Counted from the first letter of the stretch, positions 51,711 through 60,691 are shown. The stretch is DNA of 64,000 nt from JBBREP01 sp038202885 (GCA_038202885.1 JBBREP010000001.1:1-64000), one strand, 5' to 3'. A program made the numbers and translations. The notes: generated by a model from the letters alone, not told the origin.

Positions 51711-52918
51711 GACGGGTTCGCCGATCCGAGCACGCGCTCGTAGAACGTGCCCATCCGGTTGGCAGCGGCAGCGATCGTGAAGTGATCGCGGAACCGTCGT
51801 TCGGCGGCGTCGATACACGCGGCGACGCGCGGTCCGCCGTCGAGCGCGTCGTCGAGCGCGGTTGCGAGCGCGCCGGGGTCGTCGGTGCGCACGTAGTGAA
51901 AGGCGGTCACATCAAGCGCCTCCACGAGCGGCTCGATGCGCGAGGCAACGACGGGAAGGCGCAACGCCATCGCCTCGAGTGCGGCCCCGCCGAACCCCTC
52001 CCAGCGCGAGGGGTACGACAACACGTCGGCTGCACACATCAGATCGGGTACGTCGCTGCGATGACCGAGCAGCCGTACCGATGGGCCGACCGACGTGGCG
52101 AGTTGCTCGACCAGCGCGCTCGCTGTGTCGGCGCCGCCGGCGATGAGGAGTACGGCGTCGGGTCGGCGTTCGCGCAACATTGCGAAGGCGCGGATCGAGG
52201 TGTCGACTCCTTTTTGGTCGGCGAGTCGAGCGGGCGCGAGCACGACGGGCGTTCCGCCAGGTATGCCCAGCGACGCTCGGACCTCAGCGCGTCGCCGGGG
52301 TGACGGCGTACCCAGGCGCGCTTCGTCGCGGCCGCGCCACACCACGTCGACGCGTTCGTCGGGCACATGCAGCCGCTTCGCCATCGTGCTTGCGATCGAG
52401 GCCGACACCGATTGGAATCGCCGAACCAGTCGGGCCGTAGCGATGTCGCAGCCGTGGACGCCGCGCACCGCGAGCCGTCCGTAACTCGACGTGGCGCGAT
52501 GCTCAGGGCCGTACGTCAGGTTCGCCAAGGTGGAAACGACCGGCACGTTGGCCGCGCGCGCCGCGGTGCGGCCGCACAGGTCCGCCCACAGCAACGTCGT
52601 GTGCACGACGTCGGGTCGGCGCGCCCGGATCAGCGAGCGCAGGCTCACAACCCGGCGGACGGGTCGCGGCCCACTCAGCGAGTGGACGACAAAGCCGCGT
52701 TCGCGCAGCCGCGCGCGGAGCACGCCGTCGTCGTCGAGCAGCGTTGCGACCTCGACCTCGATGCCGAGGGCGCGCAGGTGCGGCGCCACGTCAACGAGCG
52801 ATTGCTCCGCGCCGCCGCCGCGCAAGTTGTCGATGATGTGCAGCACGCGCATCGTGCCGCCGGACACCGGCGGCGAGAGGGCGACGTCGCTGCGGCCGAG
52901 CAGCGGAGCTGAACTCAT
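51707..52918 (-). CDS. Glycosyltransferase family 4
   Basis: 403 aa. The N-domain begins MRVLHIIDNLRGGGAEQSLVDVAPHLRALG, and the C-domain has PVVLAPARLADQKGVDTSIRAFAML and the retaining GT4 signature SYPSRWEGFGGAALEAMALRLPVVAS (E-x7-E). It transfers a sugar from a nucleotide or lipid donor; specificity unknown. ATGA overlaps link it with the genes on both sides. Confidence 0.92.
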   Translation of the reverse strand: MSSAPLLGRSDVALSPPVSGGTMRVLHIIDNLRGGGAEQSLVDVAPHLRALGIEVEVATLLDDDGVLRARLRERGFVVHSLSGPRPVRRVVSLRSLIRARRPDVVHTTLLWADLCGRTAARAANVPVVSTLANLTYGPEHRATSSYGRLAVRGVHGCDIATARLVRRFQSVSASIASTMAKRLHVPDERVDVVWRGRDEARLGTPSPRRRAEVRASLGIPGGTPVVLAPARLADQKGVDTSIRAFAMLRERRPDAVLLIAGGADTASALVEQLATSVGPSVRLLGHRSDVPDLMCAADVLSYPSRWEGFGGAALEAMALRLPVVASRIEPLVEALDVTAFHYVRTDDPGALATALDDALDGGPRVAACIDAAERRFRDHFTIAAAANRMGTFYERVLGSANPS

Positions 52919-54975
52919 GCGCCAGCCACGCTCCTGTACACGTCGGCGATGCGCTCCGCGCAGGCGTCCCAGGTGGGCAGGTCGGGTGTCGGCCGGGCGC
53001 GTGCGAGTGTGGAGGCCACCGCGTCAGCGATTTCATCGGGGCTGGCGTCGACGTCGACGCCCGAGATGAGATCGTCGTCGATCAGTTCGGAGAGCCCCGA
53101 CGTGCGTGCGCCGAGCACGGGAACGCCCAGGCTGAGCGCCTCGATGACCGACACCGGGTGGGCTTCGTAGTCGCTGAGGAGCACGACCGCGTCGGCCCGC
53201 GCGATGAGTCGGCCGAGTTCGGCACGGTTCCCCGATCCGTACGAGCGGAAGTGGGTGTTACGGGGCGCGACCTCACGAGCCAGACGGCGCAATTCGTCGC
53301 GGTAGGGCCCATTTCCCACGATCACAAGTGTCGCGTCGGGGAAGCGGCGGGTGATCGCCGCCATCGCCCCGATCGCACGATGGTGACCCTTGTAACGCTC
53401 GAGGCGGCCAATCGACAAGAGCAGCGGCGCGCCCGCGATCGTGTCGTCGTCGGACGCCGCGGCGATCGGGAGTGTGCTGACGCCGTTGCGGACGACCTGA
53501 ATCGATGACCGGTCGACGCCGAACCCTCGAGCGAGCGTGTCGGCTTCGAACTCGCTCACGGCCACGATCGAATCGGCGTGGCGGACGAGGGGACGCAGCG
53601 CACGCCACTGCAGCGACCGCAACTTGTGGCGCCACTTCGACGAGTGCCCACCCGTGTGGAGCTGCACGATGCACGGCACCTTGGCCCGACGGGCTGCCAG
53701 CATCCCGAGGATCGCCGAAAACGTATGGATGCCCTCGATGTGTACGACGTCGAACGCACCGCGCGCCGCAGCGCGGTACAACCCAGGGGCGAAGTACCAA
53801 TCCCGGGTGTGTGGATACGACCGAAAGCGCGCCACGCGCACTCCGTCGCGTTCCTCACTCGTGGGCGTGCCGTCGCGAGGGTCGGTGGTGAGCAGCTCGA
53901 CTTGGAAGCCTGCGTGCGCGAGCCGCGGTGCAACCTCCTCGATGTGCGTCTCGATGCCACCCATGAACGGGTACGCACGCGCCGCGATCATCGCAACCTT
54001 CACGGGCCGAGTCGGTGATCCGCCGAAGTGCGGTGGCCGCCGACCAAACGTTGCCGCGCGGCCGACGCAATACCCGGCGCCGGCCGCCGCAAACGCGAGC
54101 ATCGACACGACGAGTCGCACTGCCGCGAAGACTTGTAGTCGCAGGGCGGCCTTGAGGTCGTTCGCCCACGCACCGAGAATCGCGTCGCGGACGTAGTTGC
54201 GCTCGACCGAAAGTGCAGCCCCAGATCCGGTGAGCCACCGCACTGTCGCCTTTGACCGGCCCTCGGCGAACGATCGGCGGAACAAGTACCGCAGGGTGAG
54301 CCGCTCGACCGGAACGTAGTGACGAACCGTGGCCGCTGGCTCATACACGAAGGCGGTTCCGGCGATGGCGTTCGTCGCACGCACGCACAGCTCGGCCTCC
54401 TCGCCGCCGGCCGCACCGCGCACGCGTCGCCCGAGCTCGGGACGGAAACCGCCCACGCGTTCGAAGGTATTGCGCCGCACGACCGCACACCCGCCGAAGA
54501 AATTGCGAACGGTGCTGCGCGTGGTTGGCAGCCCTCGGTAGGTGCATCCGACTGTCCACCACAGTTCAGGAGCAAGCCAACTCGGAGGGTTGCGTTGCCA
54601 GTCGGGCTGCACCGATCCGCTCGCGCCAAGGATGCGCGGCTCAAGCGTGGCTACCAGCAGTTCGAGCCAATCAGGCGCAGCGGCGGCGTCGTCATCGAGG
54701 AAGGCAACGAGCTCGCCCGTCGCGGCGTCGATGCCCGTGTTGCGCGCAGTCGACAGACCGAGGTTGCAGGGCAGCGCGATCACTTGTACGCGCTCGCCGA
54801 GCGTACGCGCTCGTGCGGCGAGCTGCTCGTGCCCGTCGATCACCACGATGATCTCGAGCGGACGATGATGCTGGTGCTCGATCGACTCGATGGCACGCAG
54901 GAGCAATGGCCAGCGGTCGAGCCGATGGGCTGCGATTACCACGGACACCGTCGGGTACGAGGGGCCTACGGTCAT
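52915..54975 (-). CDS. Bifunctional GT2-GT4 glycosyltransferase fusion
   Basis: 686 aa from ATG 54975, which overlaps the deacetylase stop (ATGA). Residues 1 to about 300 are a GT2 domain (VSVVIAAHRLDRWPLLLRAIESIE, ELVAFLDDDAAAAPDW). A hydrophobic stretch (LVVSMLAFAAAGAGYCVG) follows, and from about residue 326 a complete GT4 domain (KVAMIAARAYPFMGGIETHIEEVAPRLAHAGF, LLSIGRLERYKGHHRAIGAMA, DYEAHPVSVIEALSLGVPVLG). Both donor sites look intact, so it may add two successive sugars. Confidence 0.88.
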   Translation of the reverse strand: MTVGPSYPTVSVVIAAHRLDRWPLLLRAIESIEHQHHRPLEIIVVIDGHEQLAARARTLGERVQVIALPCNLGLSTARNTGIDAATGELVAFLDDDAAAAPDWLELLVATLEPRILGASGSVQPDWQRNPPSWLAPELWWTVGCTYRGLPTTRSTVRNFFGGCAVVRRNTFERVGGFRPELGRRVRGAAGGEEAELCVRATNAIAGTAFVYEPAATVRHYVPVERLTLRYLFRRSFAEGRSKATVRWLTGSGAALSVERNYVRDAILGAWANDLKAALRLQVFAAVRLVVSMLAFAAAGAGYCVGRAATFGRRPPHFGGSPTRPVKVAMIAARAYPFMGGIETHIEEVAPRLAHAGFQVELLTTDPRDGTPTSEERDGVRVARFRSYPHTRDWYFAPGLYRAAARGAFDVVHIEGIHTFSAILGMLAARRAKVPCIVQLHTGGHSSKWRHKLRSLQWRALRPLVRHADSIVAVSEFEADTLARGFGVDRSSIQVVRNGVSTLPIAAASDDDTIAGAPLLLSIGRLERYKGHHRAIGAMAAITRRFPDATLVIVGNGPYRDELRRLAREVAPRNTHFRSYGSGNRAELGRLIARADAVVLLSDYEAHPVSVIEALSLGVPVLGARTSGLSELIDDDLISGVDVDASPDEIADAVASTLARARPTPDLPTWDACAERIADVYRSVAGA

Positions 54976-55817
54976 CGGTGCGGCCTTCCGGTGGATGCGG
55001 CGCGGCCGCCGAGGTGGCGGGCGCGGCGCACTTGGCGCCACGGCGTTGCGGCGACCTGCTTCGCCACACGTTCGGCGCGCGCCGCCTGTCCTTGCGCGAG
55101 CAGAAGTACGTGCGAGGCAGAGTGTTGGCCGCGCACGATCAGGCGCCGGACCGCGAAGCGATCGGCGGCAACAGGATGGCGATCGTGGCCGATGATGCAC
55201 GCCGACTCGAAACCGGCGTCGCGTACGGCGCCGCGGGTCGAGGTTCCGGCATAGCCGTTGGGGTACGCGAAGCTCGTCGCGTCGATGCCGAGCCGGTCAC
55301 CAAGTACTTCGCGACTGCGCCGCAGCTCTGCGGTGACGACGGCGGGGAGTTCGAGGTCGAACGGATGGTGCTCGTGGCCGTGCGAGCCGATCTCGATGCC
55401 GGCGTCGCGCATCGCGGCCAGCTCGTTCCAGCTGAGCAAACGTTGGCGCCCGAGTTCGCCGCGGATCCACGTGGCGCGTCCGCCCACGTGCGCCGTCGGC
55501 ACGTACATCGTCGCTGACCATCCCAGGCGTTGCAAGATTGGGAGCGCAAATTCGGTGAACCCGCCGAAGGCGTCGTCGAAGCTCAGCGCGACGACGTTGG
55601 TGATGTCGTCGCCTGCGTCGATGCGCCGGAGGGCCTCGGTGACGCCGACACCGTGCCAGCCATACGCGTGCAGCGCAGAAACGTGCTCGTCAAAGGTCGC
55701 GACCGATACCTCGAGGTCACCGCGCACGCGCTCGATCGAGCCAGTCACCCGGTGGTACAGCAACACGGGCAAGCGCGCCGACTGTGTTACTGCTGCTGAT
55801 GTTGGCGTCGATGTCAT
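54972..55817 (-). CDS. Polysaccharide deacetylase (CE4/NodB)
   Basis: 281 aa. NodB motifs are visible: LPVLLYHRVTG, ALSFDDAFGGFTEFALPIL (catalytic D and metal D), IEIGSHGHEHHPF (metal H-x3-H) and SFAYPNGYAGTSTRGAVRDAGF. It de-N-acetylates sugars in envelope polymers. No signal peptide is evident, so it may act at the inner face on lipid-linked intermediates. Start ATG 55817; ATGA overlap with the fusion gene. Confidence 0.9.
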   Translation of the reverse strand: MTSTPTSAAVTQSARLPVLLYHRVTGSIERVRGDLEVSVATFDEHVSALHAYGWHGVGVTEALRRIDAGDDITNVVALSFDDAFGGFTEFALPILQRLGWSATMYVPTAHVGGRATWIRGELGRQRLLSWNELAAMRDAGIEIGSHGHEHHPFDLELPAVVTAELRRSREVLGDRLGIDATSFAYPNGYAGTSTRGAVRDAGFESACIIGHDRHPVAADRFAVRRLIVRGQHSASHVLLLAQGQAARAERVAKQVAATPWRQVRRARHLGGRAASTGRPHR

Positions 55818-55894
55818 GCGTTCATCCGTGCTGCGGGTCGATCATCCATGGAGCGTTGTGCGAGCCGCGTCCCGCGGTGCGCAGGCGAAACACG

Positions 55895-56680
55895 TCAGGT
55901 CGGGCGAAGGCGCTCGGCGATGATCGTGCGCAGAATGCGCAGGCCGTCTCGACGCGCCGAAAGGTTCGAGTCGCCCGAGAGTCGAGTCGATTCGTACGAG
56001 GGCACTTCGACGATGCGCAGTCGGTTGCGCGCGGCCTTGATGTTGAGGAGCGTCTCGACCTCGAACCCGTTGCAGTCGATGTGGAGGTCGGGCAGACACG
56101 TTCGCCAAAACGCGTTATAGCCGTAACAGAGGTCGGTGAACTGCACGCCCCACATGCGATTTACGAGCGCGCCGAGCGCTCGATTACCGGCCCGCCGGAC
56201 TCGGGTGATGTCGGCCGAACCGCCGCCCATCGCGAAGCGCGTGCCTTTGGCGAAGTCGGCGCCGGTGCGCAGCGCGGCGACAAAGCGCGGAATCTCGGCC
56301 GGGTCGGTCGAGCCATCGGCGTTGAGCATCACGATGATGTCGCCTTTGGCGGCGTTGAATCCGCAGGCGAGCGCGTCGCCTTTCCCGCGTCCGAGTTGGT
56401 CGATCACGACGACATCGGCGCGCGCGGCACGGGCGATCTCCCCCGTGCCGTCGGTGGAGTGGCCGTCGACGACGAGTACCTCGTCGACCCAGCTCGGAAT
56501 CCGGGCGATGACGTGGGCGATGTTGTCGGCTTCGTTGAGGGTGGGAATGACCGCGCTGACCGTCGGAGGTGATCCGTGCTCACGCTCCGCGGCCAAATCC
56601 AATGCGCGCGCCAACGACCGCTCTTCGCTGTCGCTTCGACTCGCTCGCCTCGCAGCTACTTCTTCAAGTACTGCGCCCAT
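55895..56680 (-). CDS. Glycosyltransferase family 2 (DPM/DPG synthase-like)
   Basis: 261 aa from ATG 56680 (GGGAG seven bases upstream). Signature regions: TVSAVIPTLNEADNIAHVIARIP, EVLVVDGHSTDGTGEIARAA, GRGKGDALACGFNAAKGDIIVMLNADGSTDPAEI and LCYGYNAFWR. Family members make polyprenyl-phosphate sugars or initiate glycan chains. It is the first gene of the minus-strand glycan block, 77 bp before the deacetylase. The divergent FG-GAP gene begins 263 bp away. Confidence 0.9.
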   Translation of the reverse strand: MGAVLEEVAARRASRSDSEERSLARALDLAAEREHGSPPTVSAVIPTLNEADNIAHVIARIPSWVDEVLVVDGHSTDGTGEIARAARADVVVIDQLGRGKGDALACGFNAAKGDIIVMLNADGSTDPAEIPRFVAALRTGADFAKGTRFAMGGGSADITRVRRAGNRALGALVNRMWGVQFTDLCYGYNAFWRTCLPDLHIDCNGFEVETLLNIKAARNRLRIVEVPSYESTRLSGDSNLSARRDGLRILRTIIAERLRPT

Positions 56681-56819
56681 CCTGTGCTCCCGCCCGCCAC
56701 CACCGGTGACCCAGGTGCGGCAATTGAGCCGCACGATAGCGGCGAATGCCACATTCAGGCAAAGCGCGACCGCGAAGTGTGGCAATTGTTGGCCGGCCGT
56801 CCCGCTCGATGTCGCGGCG

Positions 56820-56861
56820 CCGGACGGAGTAGGCGCAGGGAGACCGGACGGAGTAGGCGCA
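56820..56861. repeat. Tandem pair of the dispersed element CCGGACGGAGTAGGCGCA
   Basis: Two identical 18-mers at 56820-56837 and 56844-56861, period 24 bp, in the divergent gap between the DPM-like transferase and the FG-GAP gene. A related 18-mer with one change occurs at 40673. The position is compatible with a shared promoter or binding element. Confidence 0.65.
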
Positions 56862-56942
56862 CAAAACTCTGCCCACTACGGTGTCGCCGCGAACTCCAAC
56901 GCCCGATACGACCGATTTCGACGGCTTCGAGAGGTGCACGAG

Positions 56943-58367
56943 ATGCGCAGGATGTTGCGACTGTCGGTGGCGAGCGGACTGCTCGCGGCGTCGACGATCA
57001 TCGCACCGCATACCGCCGCGGCCGCCACGGGCTTCTCGGCGGGTCGTCCCGTCGGAGCGCCCGAGGAAGATGTGGGCGCTGCCGTCGACGCCGGCGCCGT
57101 CACATGGCTGCCCAACGGGGGTGCTGGCTTGACGGGAACGCACAGCATCACGCTCACTGAAGCAACGGTGGGCGGCACGGTGCGAGCGGGCGACCGTTTC
57201 GGTGCGGCCGTGGCCGTTGACCAATCGGCGGGGCTACCGGGCAAGTTGGTCATCGGCGCACCCGGAGCCGACCGGGGTGCCGGGCGTGTCTATGTCGTGC
57301 CGTTCAGCGCAAGTCAGACGCGGTTCGACTATGCGCATGTGACGGTCCTGCGCCCCGGTCACGGCGCCGTCGGGTCGAGCGCGCAGATCGGTGAGCACTT
57401 CGGAGCCACGCTCGCGTGGGGTAGGGCTACGAACGATTACCTCGTCATCGGCGCACCCGACTTCGACCTAGGTGCGCTGCAGGACGTCGGCAGAGTGTTC
57501 GTCACCCAGGCGGGAGCGACCGCGCTCGCGCTCACGCCTGGTTCGGTGGGTGTACCCGACGCGCCGCACAGCGGAGACCATTTCGGAGCGGCGTTGCTCG
57601 TCGGCGCCACGAGCGTGTTTGTCGGTGTCCCGAATGCGTGGGACGGTCCGGTGGCACACGCCGGCGAAGTCGACCGATTCACGTTGCCGCCGTTGGGTTC
57701 GCTGTCGGGAGTGGCGTATCGCCAAGGCTCGGGCGGGATCGCGGGTTCGTCCGAAGCGGGCGACCACTTCGGAGCGTCGCTGGCAGCGATCACCCAGAAC
57801 GGGCAACAGGTCATTGCGATTGGGGCGCCAGCCGAAGACGTCGGACCCATTGTGGATGCTGGTGCGGTCACGATCCTCGGGACGGCGCCGCACACCTATG
57901 TCCAAGGATCGGTTCCCGGGCTGTCGGGTGCGCCCGAAGCGGGCGACCAGTTCGGCTACGCCTTGGCCGGAGACGGAGCGAACCTGATCATCGGCGTGCC
58001 TGGTGAGGACGTCGGCCCGGTCGCGAACGCCGGACAAGTGCAAGCGCTCTACCCGGACAGTTTCTCGACGCCCACGAGAATGGCGAGCGGTGGCTCCTTC
58101 GTCGAGAGTTGGGGCGGTGCGCCTGGCCTCGTGCAGGTCGGCGCGCGCTTTGGTGCCTCGGTCAGCGCGTACGCCGGCTGGTTGAGCGCGGGTGCGTCGG
58201 GCCAGAACACGGGCGGCGCGCAAGGTGGCGGCGCCTTCGTCGTGCTCCCGGGTCTGAGCGCCAGCACGCACTGGACGACGTTGGGGAGCTACATCGTGAC
58301 CCAGGAGACCAACGGTGTGCCTGGCGCCAGCGAGACCGGCGACCACTTCGGTGCGGCCCTCGCGTGA
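56943..58367 (+). CDS. Secreted FG-GAP beta-propeller protein
   Basis: 474 aa from ATG 56943. A signal peptide (SVASGLLAASTIIAPHTAAAA) precedes seven integrin-alpha-like repeats, each pairing a GDxFGAxL-type FG-GAP (for example GDHFGAAL) with a calcium-loop-like xGAPxxDxGxxxxAGxV (for example IGAPAEDVGPIVDAGAV). The chain starts with a second half-repeat and ends with a first half-repeat (GDHFGAALA), which suggests a velcro-closed seven-bladed propeller. Likely extracellular; ligand unknown. It is divergent from the glycan block. Confidence 0.85.
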   Translation: MRRMLRLSVASGLLAASTIIAPHTAAAATGFSAGRPVGAPEEDVGAAVDAGAVTWLPNGGAGLTGTHSITLTEATVGGTVRAGDRFGAAVAVDQSAGLPGKLVIGAPGADRGAGRVYVVPFSASQTRFDYAHVTVLRPGHGAVGSSAQIGEHFGATLAWGRATNDYLVIGAPDFDLGALQDVGRVFVTQAGATALALTPGSVGVPDAPHSGDHFGAALLVGATSVFVGVPNAWDGPVAHAGEVDRFTLPPLGSLSGVAYRQGSGGIAGSSEAGDHFGASLAAITQNGQQVIAIGAPAEDVGPIVDAGAVTILGTAPHTYVQGSVPGLSGAPEAGDQFGYALAGDGANLIIGVPGEDVGPVANAGQVQALYPDSFSTPTRMASGGSFVESWGGAPGLVQVGARFGASVSAYAGWLSAGASGQNTGGAQGGGAFVVLPGLSASTHWTTLGSYIVTQETNGVPGASETGDHFGAALA

Positions 58368-58435
58368 CGTGACCATCGCGCCGCTGCGCCCCGCAATAGC
58401 CGCTGGTCCCGCCCCCAGTCCCGTCCCCAGTCCCA

Positions 58436-58477
58436 ATGCGTCGTTTGGGGGTCATATACACCCCCGAAACGACGCAT
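58436..58477. terminator. Strong hairpin between convergent genes (bidirectional terminator)
   Basis: Arms ATGCGTCGTTTGGGGG (58436-58451) and CCCCCGAAACGACGCAT (58461-58477) are complementary apart from one bulged base, with a 9-nt loop TCATATACA. It lies in the 116-bp gap between the stops of the FG-GAP gene and the convergent GT39-like gene, ideal for terminating both. Confidence 0.8.
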
Positions 58478-58483
58478 CGGCGA

Positions 58484-60010
58484 TCAGGTCAGGCGGTAGA
58501 CGTACCAGGAACCTTGGTGGGTTTCTAGGGTGAACGGATAGCGGCGGTCGGTCACCAGGTAGCGGGCGTTGTAGCTCGTGACGAGGCTGTGGATCCGGGT
58601 CGTCGTCAGCGCGCGGTACTCGTCGTCGATCGACGTCCCGGTGTCGAGCGCGTGACGCGCGGCCGCGTCGCTGGGCCCGAGCTGCTGGAGGATCCGGCGT
58701 TTCCATTCCACGATCTCATCCCAGCGTGGCACTCCGAACGTTGCGATCTGGGCCCGCTCGGTGTCGTAGTGGGGATCGTTTCCGGGCGGCGCGATTATGA
58801 CTGCATTGGTCGGCGTGTGATCGCGCACCCAGTGGTACGCGCGCGTGAGATCAGTATCGGTGCGAGCGTTGTGACCGGTCCAATCGCGCACGTTGCGGCG
58901 CACGAGGAACCCTGCTTCACGCACGGGGTTCTGCGCGATCACGCCGAGCGCGAGTGTCAGCGCGATCGCGCCGAGCACGGCGCTCGGCCGCGGTGTGATC
59001 TCTCGACGCTGCCACCAACGCGGCGCCGCGTGTGCGACGGTAAGCGCGAAGCCGAGCGAGACGATGATCGGAAAGACTCGAAAAGGAAAGAAACGCAGGT
59101 ATTCGTAGCGCCCGGTCGTCCACGCGAGGAGTCCGAGCGCACTCGGCACGGCCGTGACTAGCTCGACGTGCGCGAGGAACCGGAGTGGGTGAGCGCGTTC
59201 CAAGCTGTACGCATACCAAGTGTTGACGCACGCCATCGCGACGAGCGCGATCAACGTGAGGCCGCCGAAGTACCACGGGTCCATGTGAAACGGATAGATG
59301 TCTCGCGCGATGAAACGCCAGAGGTCTCGGTTCCCGGCGCTGCCGTGCATGTCGCGCACGATCCCGACGACGCCGGGCGCGGCGGCCAATGCCGCGAGTG
59401 GCAGCGCCCGCACCGCGGCGCGCCGAGTCGCCGGGTCGACGAGCAACGCAATGGCGATCGCGGGCATTGCCGCGACGCCCACACCAGGGTGGGCGCTGAC
59501 CACGACGCCGCCGAGCAGCATCGCGAGCGCGACGCGCCGGTCGAGCGCGGCAATGATCGCGCCGAGTACGGCGACATACGCGATCGGCTTGGCCTCGAAG
59601 GAGCCGAACATCCAATCGCCGCCGACGATACGGAGCTGCCACGGCATCCATACCAACACCGCCAGCACCCCTGCCCATCGGGCGATGCCGAGCCGTCGCG
59701 TGAGCGCGACCAGCAACGCCGAGAGCGCGGCCCAGCAGGTGACGCGGCCGATCCACGCGACCACGACGATCGACCAAGCGCGGGCGATCGGCGTGAACAA
59801 CGTGTTGAACACGAGGTTTTCGCCGAAGCTGCCCGACAACGACCAGTCGTGCGCGAGGTAGTGCGGATCAGCGACCGAACGGAGCCGTACCAGATAGACG
59901 TACTCGTTGATGAAGGGCGCGCGACTGGCGAACAACATCGCCGCGCCTGCGAAGATCGCGGCCCACGCTGCCCACGATGCCGGCGCCCCCCGCCGCGCCG
60001 CCGTCGTCAC
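58484..60010 (-). CDS. Polytopic membrane protein (GT39/GT-C-like)
   Basis: 508 aa from GTG 60010, which overlaps the msrA stop (GTGA). About 10-11 TM helices; the early extracytoplasmic region contains FINEYVYLVRLRSVADPHYLAHDWSL, and mid-protein MFGSFEAKPIAYVAVLGAI, followed by a C-terminal soluble tail. Layout resembles GT-C glycosyltransferases, but the acidic catalytic motif is not certain. It is paired with msrA, an unusual combination. Confidence 0.7.
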   Translation of the reverse strand: MTTAARRGAPASWAAWAAIFAGAAMLFASRAPFINEYVYLVRLRSVADPHYLAHDWSLSGSFGENLVFNTLFTPIARAWSIVVVAWIGRVTCWAALSALLVALTRRLGIARWAGVLAVLVWMPWQLRIVGGDWMFGSFEAKPIAYVAVLGAIIAALDRRVALAMLLGGVVVSAHPGVGVAAMPAIAIALLVDPATRRAAVRALPLAALAAAPGVVGIVRDMHGSAGNRDLWRFIARDIYPFHMDPWYFGGLTLIALVAMACVNTWYAYSLERAHPLRFLAHVELVTAVPSALGLLAWTTGRYEYLRFFPFRVFPIIVSLGFALTVAHAAPRWWQRREITPRPSAVLGAIALTLALGVIAQNPVREAGFLVRRNVRDWTGHNARTDTDLTRAYHWVRDHTPTNAVIIAPPGNDPHYDTERAQIATFGVPRWDEIVEWKRRILQQLGPSDAAARHALDTGTSIDDEYRALTTTRIHSLVTSYNARYLVTDRRYPFTLETHQGSWYVYRLT

Positions 60011-60657
60011 GCGCCGGCGATCCCGATCGGGCAGGAGACGCCCGTGCCACCGAGCCCGCAGTAACCCGCGGGGTTCTTGGCGAGGTACTGCTGGTGGTAA
60101 TCCTCGGCGTAATAGAACGTCGGCGCCGCGCCAATCTCAGTCGTGATCTCGCCGTAGCCGGCACTGCGGAGGTTGGCCTCGAACGCGGCCGCCGAAGCAG
60201 TGGCGGCGTGTTCTTGCGCGTCGGAGTGCCAGTAGAGCGCCGAGCGGTATTGCGTGCCGACGTCATTGCCTTGGCGCATCCCTTGCGTGGGATCGTGGTG
60301 CTCCCAGAACGCTTGCAGCATGTCGTTGTAGGTCGTGCGTTCGGGATCGAACACCACGAGCACGGCCTCGGTGTGTCCGGTACGACCGGAGCAGACCTCG
60401 CGATAGGTGGGGTTCGCCGTGATGCCCCCGGCATACCCAACTGCGGTCGTGTAGACGCCCGGCAGTTGCCAAAAGACCCGCTCGGCGCCCCAGAAGCAGC
60501 CCATGGCGAACACGGCTCGTTCGAAACCGACGGGGAACGGTGGCTCCAAGGGCGTGCCGAGCACGAAGTGTTCCGACGGAACGTCGAAGCCCCGCGTGTC
60601 TCGACCGGGAAGCGCGTCCGCGCTGGTTACCACTGCTTTGTGCTTGCCGAAGAGCAT
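60007..60657 (-). CDS. msrA: Peptide methionine sulfoxide reductase MsrA
   Basis: 216 aa. The catalytic motif AVFAMGCFWGAERVFW, GVYTTAVGYAGGITANPTYREVCSGRTGHTEAV and FYYAEDYHQQYL are all typical of MsrA. A C-terminal CGLGGTGVSCPIG provides candidate resolving cysteines. It repairs oxidised methionines. A 30-residue N-terminal extension precedes the core; no signal peptide seen. Confidence 0.96.
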   Translation of the reverse strand: MLFGKHKAVVTSADALPGRDTRGFDVPSEHFVLGTPLEPPFPVGFERAVFAMGCFWGAERVFWQLPGVYTTAVGYAGGITANPTYREVCSGRTGHTEAVLVVFDPERTTYNDMLQAFWEHHDPTQGMRQGNDVGTQYRSALYWHSDAQEHAATASAAAFEANLRSAGYGEITTEIGAAPTFYYAEDYHQQYLAKNPAGYCGLGGTGVSCPIGIAGA

Positions 60658-60691
60658 CGCGTCACCTCTCGTTCCGAGGCGAGGATACCCG

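Noticed and set aside
56943..58367. Truncated FG-GAP gene ending mid-repeat
   Set aside because: The N-terminus supplies the matching half-repeat, so the chain closes into seven repeats; no frameshift is needed.
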